Part shown: positions 16,126 through 20,855 of the stretch, in pieces | How positions within the stretch are numbered: position 1 is the stretch's first letter | Layout: each line of letters starts with the position of its first letter | DNA from: Actinomycetota bacterium | Lineage (GTDB): Bacteria > Actinomycetota > Actinomycetes > Nanopelagicales > Nanopelagicaceae | NCBI GenBank assembly: GCA_009699165.1 | Contig: WLOR01000008.1 | Coordinates: forward strand, 1 to 20,855 | Direction of reading: 5' to 3' | DNA: 20,855 nucleotides | Position numbers and translations under genes: made by a program | The notes under the pieces: generated by a model | Told to the model about the DNA's origin: nothing | What the model saw: the letters and a program-made list of their open reading frames with translations, nothing else | Databases searched by the model: none

Positions 16126-16659
16126 ATGTTGCGAAAGTTCTGGGATTCACCCTTGCCGGAAATGGCAATCCGTTTTCTCCTTGTTATTCCCCTGATCTAC
16201 TTGACCCACGCCTTTAGTTGGGACTTCTTGCGCACATGGACGACCACATTGATTGTTCAAGGTGATGCTTTTCTTGGCACACACCTTGCTGTGCTCTCAC
16301 CCACATCATTTGCAGTTGGTGATCATTACTTTAAAGTTGTTATTTCTTGTACCTCTATCGACGTCCTAATTGGTTCGCTGCCGCTTTTGCTTGACCGCAG
16401 GAAAACAGTTTTTGGATTCATTCAATTCTTTCTTTTCTATGCCTTGGTGGCCGAAGTTTTGAATATTCTGCGGTTAGTACTTGGCTTCTTCGCCTTTGAC
16501 CATGGGCTCTCATGGAGGTTTGCCCATGAGATTCCAAGTGGGGTATTTCTCTTTCTCTGGTTCATCTGGTTACTGCACTATCGAGGCTGGTCATCTCCTT
16601 CCCTCTTATTCAAAGACCAACACAAAGGGGAGTTAAAAGAAGAAAAGCCCCCGGTGTGA
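16126..16659 (+). CDS. Exosortase/archaeosortase-like membrane protein
   Basis: A very small multi-pass membrane protein (177 residues from the ATG). It has helices at about 14-30, 66-90, 95-122 and 136-151. The three expected catalytic positions of exosortases can be placed: Cys75 in KVVISCTSIDVLIGSLPLLL, Arg116 in VLNILRLVLGFF (matching the N-x-x-R motif) and His134 in FAHEIPSGVFLFLWF (matching H-x3/4-G). The glycine usually two residues after the Cys is serine here. The gene starts 7 nt after the stop of the FN3 protein, which has a matching C-terminal tail, so a dedicated enzyme-substrate pair is inferred. A TTG at 16123 directly before the ATG is a possible start. No Shine-Dalgarno is visible, consistent with coupling. 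The last 27 residues are charged and cytoplasmic. It is shorter than typical exosortases, so assignment rests on motifs and context. Confidence 0.68.
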   Translation: MLRKFWDSPLPEMAIRFLLVIPLIYLTHAFSWDFLRTWTTTLIVQGDAFLGTHLAVLSPTSFAVGDHYFKVVISCTSIDVLIGSLPLLLDRRKTVFGFIQFFLFYALVAEVLNILRLVLGFFAFDHGLSWRFAHEIPSGVFLFLWFIWLLHYRGWSSPSLLFKDQHKGELKEEKPPV

Positions 16660-16675
16660 AAGGCACCGAGAGCTT
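16633..16675 (-). terminator. Rho-independent terminator of tRNA-Arg
   Basis: On the minus strand a 12-position stem (10 pairs) formed by 16675-16664 and 16656-16645, with a 7-nt loop, is followed by TTCTTCTTTT. It lies 7 nt beyond the tRNA 3' end and includes the stop codon of the convergent exosortase-like gene. In the plus direction no T-tract follows. Confidence 0.75.
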
Positions 16676-16681
16676 AACTTG

Positions 16682-16754
16682 TGCGCGCGAAGGGATTCGA
16701 ACCCCTAACCTTCTGATCCGTAGTCAGATGCTCTATCCGTTGAGCTACGCGCGC
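16682..16754 (-). tRNA. tRNA-Arg (anticodon ACG)
   Basis: A 73-nt cloverleaf: 7-bp acceptor GCGCGCG/CGCGCGC, D-arm GCTC/GAGC, anticodon stem TCTGA/TCAGA around loop CTACGGA (anticodon ACG, read as ICG after deamination), T-arm AGGGG/CCCTT with loop TTCGAAT, and discriminator A. The 3' CCA is not encoded. It serves CGN arginine codons. Confidence 0.97.
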
Positions 16755-16765
16755 TTATTTAGTTT

Positions 16766-16771
16766 TGTATA
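16766..16771 (-). promoter_or_regulatory. Putative -10 element of tRNA-Arg
   Basis: TATACA reads toward the tRNA and ends 11 nt before its 5' end, leaving a short trimmed leader. No good -35 is visible. The remaining sequence 16772-16852 shows nothing else I can identify. Confidence 0.35.
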
Positions 16772-16852
16772 GCCTGCGCATCTTACCTTCTTTTCATGGC
16801 CATCCAAAATGCCCATAATGCAGCCTATTAGTTGCCTTTTGCAGTGAATTAA

Positions 16853-16892
16853 TAAAACACAAAGGGCGCCGGAATCAACCGACGCCCTTTGT
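16853..16892 (-). terminator. Rho-independent terminator of the 5'-nucleotidase gene
   Basis: A 10-bp stem ACAAAGGGCG/CGCCCTTTGT (16859-16868 with 16883-16892), one mismatch, then CGG/CCG and the loop AATCAA. On the minus strand it is followed by GTTTTA. It begins 14 nt after the nucleotidase stop at 16907. Confidence 0.8.
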
Positions 16893-16906
16893 TATTTACT
16901 GCTTAA

Positions 16907-18922
16907 TTAGCCAACTTTTTTCACACGCCCATCGAGGGCAGGAATCTGGGTGACTTTGCCGGCTGCCATATCAGCCTTTAATGCATCTACAAACACATCA
17001 AGTAGTGCGCCATAAACTTTCGCCTTTGAAGGTGAGAACACATCTACATATCCATCGCCACCATAAATGATGTAGTCAAGAGTTGTCAGTGTGTATTCGG
17101 TAGCATCCTTTGCGATCTCAGTTCCATCATTCTTTGTAACCGAGACGATGCGACTTCCAAGTGGCTTTGACGAATCGAATGTGAACTTCAATCCAGATAC
17201 CTGTGGGAAGCGTCCATCTGCTGGATAGTTACCACCAACGCCATTTTCAAGTGCCTTCCAAAGGTTTGCACCTGTCACAACTGTTGTTGCTACCTGGTTA
17301 CCGAATGGATAAACAGTTAGAGCATCTCCGAGCGTCACATCGAGTGGGCCAGTACCTGTACGAACAAGAGCTGTATTGGCTGGGATGTAGTTCTTAGCTG
17401 GGAATGTATCGCGAATTCCACCGCCGTTAGAGATTGCAAAATCTGTCTTGTACTTAGCACGTAGTAAGTCTGCAATGTAATCACCCATTGGGTTTTCACC
17501 TGAACGCTCCACTGCAGGAGACCCACCGCGTGGGAACTGAGCAGATACTTGACCAATTTTGACGTCAAGTTTTCCAGTTAACTGATCTTTGTACTTCTTA
17601 ACCAATGCCGCACCTGCTGCATCTGGAGTCGTCACTGTACTCACAACACCTGTATTAATAGTTGCAGCTGCAGCTTTTAAAACATGCTGCAGTGATGAGC
17701 CGATTACTTTTCCATTCTTTAAGCAAACTTGACTGCGTGTGTACTCAACTCCTGCGTTACGTACTTCGCCAAGAAGTGCTGGTGCGCTCAATCGACCAGT
17801 TGGGATCAAGGTCGAGAATGTCTGGTGGCTATGGCCACCATAAATAACTGCAGCCCCTTTTATCGCTGAAGCAAGGCTGTTATATAGGCCTTTTGCAGTT
17901 CCATCAGAGTTCTCAGTCCACCCTTGGTGAATGAGCGCAATGACGATGTCTGCACCGGCAGCTTTTGCGTCAACGATTGCCTTATTCATTCCGACAACAC
18001 CTGGATCGATTTCGATTGTCTTCTTAGCGCCATTTGCATCCACATAATCGAGGTTTCCAGGGAAAACCTGCTCGATTGTCTCAGGAGTGTTTGCTCCAAC
18101 GATTCCAACTTTGATTCCACCACGATCAACAATTGTGAAGGATTTTGCAGCCTTGTCACCTGACTTCAAGGCAGCTAATGACTCATCACCGTAGTTTGAA
18201 ACAACCCACTGGAAATCTGAGGCACCGATAACTTTTTGCACATGAGCAAGGCTTCGGTCGTGTTCGTGGTTACCAAAAGTCGATGCATCAACCTTCATAA
18301 GGTTCATAGATTCGATTGTTGGCAACTCTTCAAACTCAGTTGAAATCGGTGGTGCTGCACCAATGTTGTCGCCAGATGAGACAGTGATTGTTGCTGCGTT
18401 AGCCTTGCGATCTGCCGCAAAGTTGCTAACTAATAATGGTGTTCCAAATGAGCTGCCTGTTTCGATTGCACCGTGTAAATCACTGAACTGCAGGATCTGT
18501 AATGCTTTATACGAAGGTGACGCCGAGTTTGCTATTTGAGCTGCGGTGTAAGTTTGTGTAGATACCCCCGGCTTAGAAAAGCCATAAGCATTTACCGCTT
18601 GAACAAATGGTGTTCCACCTGGCTGACCTACGACTACAGGCATTGTTACACCTGAGCGTCGAGATGCTGGGACGAAAATTGGGCAAGAGCCCGCGCCAGC
18701 CGAAACGACATATCCTGTAACTGCAGGGGTCACATCAGTCGCTGGTGTCCAGTTAACAACAATTCCATGAGAGCTAATGTGCGATGTAACGCCAGTAGGT
18801 GCAGCAGGCAAGGAGTAGCCCTGAGCCTGTGCAGTAGGTATTAGAAGTGAGACTAATACTGCGGTGGCTGTGGCGAGTGCGCCAAAGCCTTGAATTCTGC
18901 GGAGATTGGAAGTCTGTTTCAT
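16907..18922 (-). CDS. Secreted 5'-nucleotidase / metallophosphoesterase with N-terminal FN3 domain
   Basis: A 671-residue exported enzyme predicted to release phosphate and nucleosides from extracellular nucleotides. The signal peptide is about 1-34 (hydrophobic core ALATATAVLVSLLIPTAQA). A fibronectin type III-like domain covers about 38-126 (SLPAAPTGVTSHISSHGIVV through AVNAYGFSKPG). The calcineurin-like metallophosphoesterase core follows: FSDLHG (146-151) with Asp148 and His150, SSGDNIG, GNHEHD (217-222), ALIHQGW and GGHSHQ. The C-terminal 5'-nucleotidase domain contains NPMGDYIADLL, AISNGGGIRDTF, VYPFGNQVATT and LDYIIYGGDGY. Family members commonly use AMP or UDP-sugars; the substrate here is not fixed. 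There is no C-terminal anchor or sorting tail, unlike the nearby FN3 protein, so it is probably secreted free or loosely attached. TAGATT lies 5 nt before the ATG. Confidence 0.92.
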   Translation of the reverse strand: MKQTSNLRRIQGFGALATATAVLVSLLIPTAQAQGYSLPAAPTGVTSHISSHGIVVNWTPATDVTPAVTGYVVSAGAGSCPIFVPASRRSGVTMPVVVGQPGGTPFVQAVNAYGFSKPGVSTQTYTAAQIANSASPSYKALQILQFSDLHGAIETGSSFGTPLLVSNFAADRKANAATITVSSGDNIGAAPPISTEFEELPTIESMNLMKVDASTFGNHEHDRSLAHVQKVIGASDFQWVVSNYGDESLAALKSGDKAAKSFTIVDRGGIKVGIVGANTPETIEQVFPGNLDYVDANGAKKTIEIDPGVVGMNKAIVDAKAAGADIVIALIHQGWTENSDGTAKGLYNSLASAIKGAAVIYGGHSHQTFSTLIPTGRLSAPALLGEVRNAGVEYTRSQVCLKNGKVIGSSLQHVLKAAAATINTGVVSTVTTPDAAGAALVKKYKDQLTGKLDVKIGQVSAQFPRGGSPAVERSGENPMGDYIADLLRAKYKTDFAISNGGGIRDTFPAKNYIPANTALVRTGTGPLDVTLGDALTVYPFGNQVATTVVTGANLWKALENGVGGNYPADGRFPQVSGLKFTFDSSKPLGSRIVSVTKNDGTEIAKDATEYTLTTLDYIIYGGDGYVDVFSPSKAKVYGALLDVFVDALKADMAAGKVTQIPALDGRVKKVG

Positions 18923-18927
18923 GGTCG

Positions 18928-18933
18928 AATCTA
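18928..18933 (-). promoter_or_regulatory. Putative -10 element for the 5'-nucleotidase gene
   Basis: TAGATT reads toward the nucleotidase gene and ends 5 nt before its ATG, with no Shine-Dalgarno. A leaderless transcript is inferred. Confidence 0.45.
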
Positions 18934-18954
18934 AGCAGAAAATAAGACTGCTGC

Positions 18955-18971
18955 GTTACCCGAAAGGTAAC
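18955..18971 (-). terminator. Weak hairpin after fprA
   Basis: A perfect 6-bp stem GTTACC/GGTAAC with a 5-nt loop lies 30 nt past the fprA stop. On the minus strand it is followed by mixed sequence with only a short T-run (TTATTTTC) some 10 nt later. It may terminate fprA transcripts or be incidental. Confidence 0.3.
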
Positions 18972-19000
18972 TACAAGTTTGCTTTAAGGTGAATAAATAC

Positions 19001-20266
19001 TCAAAGACCAGCCATTTTTAAAAGCTCTTCCCGGTTAACACTCTTAACTCGAGGCTTTCCCAACGCTTCACCGGCAGCGATTTCAGCCTCATTGATGCGT
19101 TGCCAGGCGGCTTGATCGACAACTCTTTCCACCGAAATTACATCTGAGATATCACCAACATTTTTAGGCTCTACGAGATCACCGACTAATAGCTCGATAA
19201 CGGCGGCGGCATCTGATTTATTGGTTCCGATAACACCCGAAGGTCCACGTTTTGCCCACCCCACAACGTATAGACCGTCGGCGACACGACCATCTTCGTT
19301 TACTACCTTTCCATTTTCATATGGAACACCATCGATACTCGCGGCGTGGTAACCGATCGCGGTGATGACTAATCCACATTTAATAGTCACATCACCGCTT
19401 GGGGTTGAGTAAACAATCGCCTCCACACGCTCACTACCAACAATCTCTTTTGGAGTGTGCTGAAAAAGAAAGTGCATTGTTCGCTCGTGTGTGGTTTGTT
19501 GATTGTCTGCAATTAACGCCATTGCATCTAGATTGCTCTTCACATCTTTTTCGGGTGCATCTCCCGCACGAACAAGTGCTGCATCAATATCTTCGCAATG
19601 TATCACAACATTAGTGTGTTCAAGTTTTGATAATTCACGTAGTTCGGGCGATGTAAAAGCTGCGTGCTCTGGGCCGCGGCGAGCGCTCAAATAAACATCA
19701 CGCACTTTGCTTTTCTTGAGGGCTGCGATTGCATGATCGGCTGTATCAGTCGTATCAAGTTCTACTGGGTCAAGGGCTAACATTCTTGCAACATCCATAG
19801 CAACATTGCCAGCTCCAATAACAACTGCCGTATCGCAATCAAGAGGAACATTTAGCTCTGCAAAATCAGGATGTGCGTTATACCAAGGTACAAAATCGGC
19901 CGCGGAAAGCGATCCAGCTAATTCTTCCCCTGGAATCCCAAGTTTCTTACCTAAAGATGAGCCAGTGGCGATTACGACAGCGTCATACTTTTCCCTAAGC
20001 TGTGAAATGGATATTTCGCTACCAATTTCAACGTTTCCAAATAAGCGAAAGTTTGGATCTCCAGCTATCTTCTCAAATACCTTGGATACTGTCTTAATTT
20101 TTGGGTGATCTGGGGCAACACCGCTTCTCACAAGACCCCACGGGGTCGGAAGTCTTTCAATCATGTCTATTGCAAATGTTCGCTCGTCGTTTTGTAGATT
20201 ATGAAGGGCCTGAGCGGCAAAATATCCCGCTGGTCCCGCACCAATAATTGCTATTTTGTAGATCAC
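19001..20266 (-). CDS. fprA: Ferredoxin-NADP+ reductase, FprA (adrenodoxin reductase) type
   Basis: A 421-residue cytosolic flavoprotein moving electrons between NADPH and ferredoxin, resembling mycobacterial FprA and adrenodoxin reductase. The N-terminal FAD site is YKIAIIGAGPAGYFAAQAL (3-21). The family-specific RLPTPWGLVRSGVAPDHPKI follows, then VVIATGSSLGKKLGIPGEEL. The NADP dinucleotide fold is TAVVIGAGNVAMDVARMLA, with DVYLSARRGPEHAAFT after it. The C-terminal GWAKRGPSGVIGTNKSDA covers the flavin. It is somewhat shorter than mycobacterial FprA, and no fused ferredoxin domain is present. The start is GTG at 20266, with GGGAG 7 nt upstream. An Rrf2 regulator lies upstream on the same strand, 181 bp away, but separate transcription is likely. 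Partner ferredoxin is not in the window. Confidence 0.92.
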   Translation of the reverse strand: MIYKIAIIGAGPAGYFAAQALHNLQNDERTFAIDMIERLPTPWGLVRSGVAPDHPKIKTVSKVFEKIAGDPNFRLFGNVEIGSEISISQLREKYDAVVIATGSSLGKKLGIPGEELAGSLSAADFVPWYNAHPDFAELNVPLDCDTAVVIGAGNVAMDVARMLALDPVELDTTDTADHAIAALKKSKVRDVYLSARRGPEHAAFTSPELRELSKLEHTNVVIHCEDIDAALVRAGDAPEKDVKSNLDAMALIADNQQTTHERTMHFLFQHTPKEIVGSERVEAIVYSTPSGDVTIKCGLVITAIGYHAASIDGVPYENGKVVNEDGRVADGLYVVGWAKRGPSGVIGTNKSDAAAVIELLVGDLVEPKNVGDISDVISVERVVDQAAWQRINEAEIAAGEALGKPRVKSVNREELLKMAGL

Positions 20267-20447
20267 TGTGGAACTCCCAAACTAACCTGACGAACATTCA
20301 ATTGACCACAGTAAAGATTACGTGGCCTTAAAGGTTAAGTCTATGGAGTTCTTTTGTGTCCCTGCCCACTAAGTTAAGGCGGTAGTTTTATCAATCGTAA
20401 GGTAATCGGTGCTCACTCTCGGGTCCTTTTATTCATCCCCACATGTA
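20267..20447 (-). promoter_or_regulatory. Intergenic region upstream of fprA
   Basis: These 181 bp hold no supportable ORF. Candidate minus-strand -10 elements are TAGTTT (20279-20284), which would leave only a few leader bases, and TAGACT (20339-20344), which would keep the GGGAG ribosome site in the mRNA. No obvious terminator follows the Rrf2 gene. No clear Rrf2 operator palindrome was found. Confidence 0.3.
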
Positions 20448-20855
20448 TTAGCGTCTAGTCCAAGCACCAGGCGCAGCAACTGCCTTCGTGATATGAGTAG
20501 GTAGCTCTCCTGATTCAATCTGAGCCAGAGTTACTCCTTCTAGTGTTTTGCGAAGTGAGACCCGTAGTGCTATCCAAACATCTGTTAGGTGTTGCGCACT
20601 ACCTTTAAAAGTGACGCTTTCTGGTCGCTCACCTTTTACGGCTGCCAATGGGCCATCAATCACTCGAATAATATCTGCAAGGGAGATTTTGCTTGGAGGT
20701 AATTTGAGTTTATAGCCGCCTTGATTTCCCCTGTGTCCTTCGATTAGTTCGCCTTTTTTAAGCGATCGCAAAATTGTTTCGAGAAATTTATGCGGAATCA
20801 CTTGGTTATTTGAAATCTCTTCTGTGGTGGCTAGTTTCTGGTCATCAATTCGATA
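20448..20855 (-). CDS. Rrf2 family transcriptional regulator, N-terminus cut off
   Basis: The frame is open to the right edge, so this is the C-terminal 135 residues of a longer protein; the GTG at 20801 is an internal valine codon. The visible sequence starts YRIDDQKLATTEEISNNQVI followed by PHKFLETILRSLKKGELIEG, the recognition helix region of Rrf2 winged-helix proteins. Then come the wing GNQGGYKLKLPPSKISLADI and IRVIDGPLAAVKGERPE, followed by the dimerisation helix DVWIALRVSLRKTLEGVTLA. The three cysteines that bind a cluster in IscR, NsrR and RsrR would fall around GERPESVTFKGSAQHLTDVW, but no Cys is present there or anywhere in the visible part. It is therefore probably a cluster-free Rrf2 member responding to another signal. 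The target is unknown; fprA downstream is one candidate. Confidence 0.88.
   Translation of the reverse strand, partial: YRIDDQKLATTEEISNNQVIPHKFLETILRSLKKGELIEGHRGNQGGYKLKLPPSKISLADIIRVIDGPLAAVKGERPESVTFKGSAQHLTDVWIALRVSLRKTLEGVTLAQIESGELPTHITKAVAAPGAWTRR

Noticed and set aside
16645..16675. The hairpin as terminator of the exosortase-like gene
   Set aside because: In the plus direction the stem is followed by AACTTGTG with no T-tract, and it lies over the stop codon; it fits the tRNA on the other strand.

Overview
The window looks like chromosomal DNA from a streamlined, lower-GC actinobacterium. The best guess is a freshwater planktonic lineage of the Nanopelagicales (acI) type. Four things point that way: moderate GC judged by eye, actinobacterial gene families (GuaB1 with CBS domains, an FprA-type ferredoxin reductase, an actinobacterial Uup-like ABC-F protein), very short intergenic gaps with overlapping start and stop codons, and many genes that look leaderless. 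At nine gene starts a TANNNT hexamer ends 5-8 nt before the start codon and no Shine-Dalgarno is visible. The lineage is an inference. No mobile element, CRISPR array, integrase or phage gene was seen.

Layout. 1-2098 (-): the 5' part of a UPF0114 membrane protein, preceded by an ABC-F ATPase. 2123-4191 (+): kynureninase and tryptophan 2,3-dioxygenase, a two-gene tryptophan catabolic operon. 4188-4754 (-): a nitroreductase. 4788-5414 (+): a DedA membrane protein. 5411-7143 (-): a GT-B glycosyltransferase followed by a small PGPGW-type membrane protein. 7188-8270 (+): NagA. 8274-9710 (-): GuaB1, probably a GMP reductase. 9743-12336 (+): an ABC-2 exporter made of one ATPase and two permeases. 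12496-13890 (+): a HemL-like class III aminotransferase behind a structured 159-bp leader region. 13974-15296 (+): a GT4 glycosyltransferase. 15363-16659 (+): a secreted fibronectin type III protein with a C-terminal sorting-like tail, followed at once by a very small exosortase/archaeosortase-like membrane protein. 16682-16754 (-): tRNA-Arg(ACG) with its terminator. 16907-18922 (-): a secreted 5'-nucleotidase. 19001-20266 (-): FprA-type ferredoxin-NADP reductase. 20448-20855 (-): an Rrf2-family regulator cut by the window edge.

How the genes fit together. The recognisable metabolism is recycling of organic matter: tryptophan to anthranilate (no formamidase gene here), N-acetylglucosamine-6-phosphate deacetylation, extracellular nucleotide dephosphorylation and purine interconversion. 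The most intriguing unit is the secreted FN3/Cys-repeat protein plus exosortase-like protein. It has the architecture of a dedicated one-enzyme, one-substrate surface-protein processing system: signal peptide, two Cys-repeat units, FN3 domain, Pro/Gly-rich motif, transmembrane segment and basic tail, with a putative Cys/Arg/His protease encoded 7 nt downstream.
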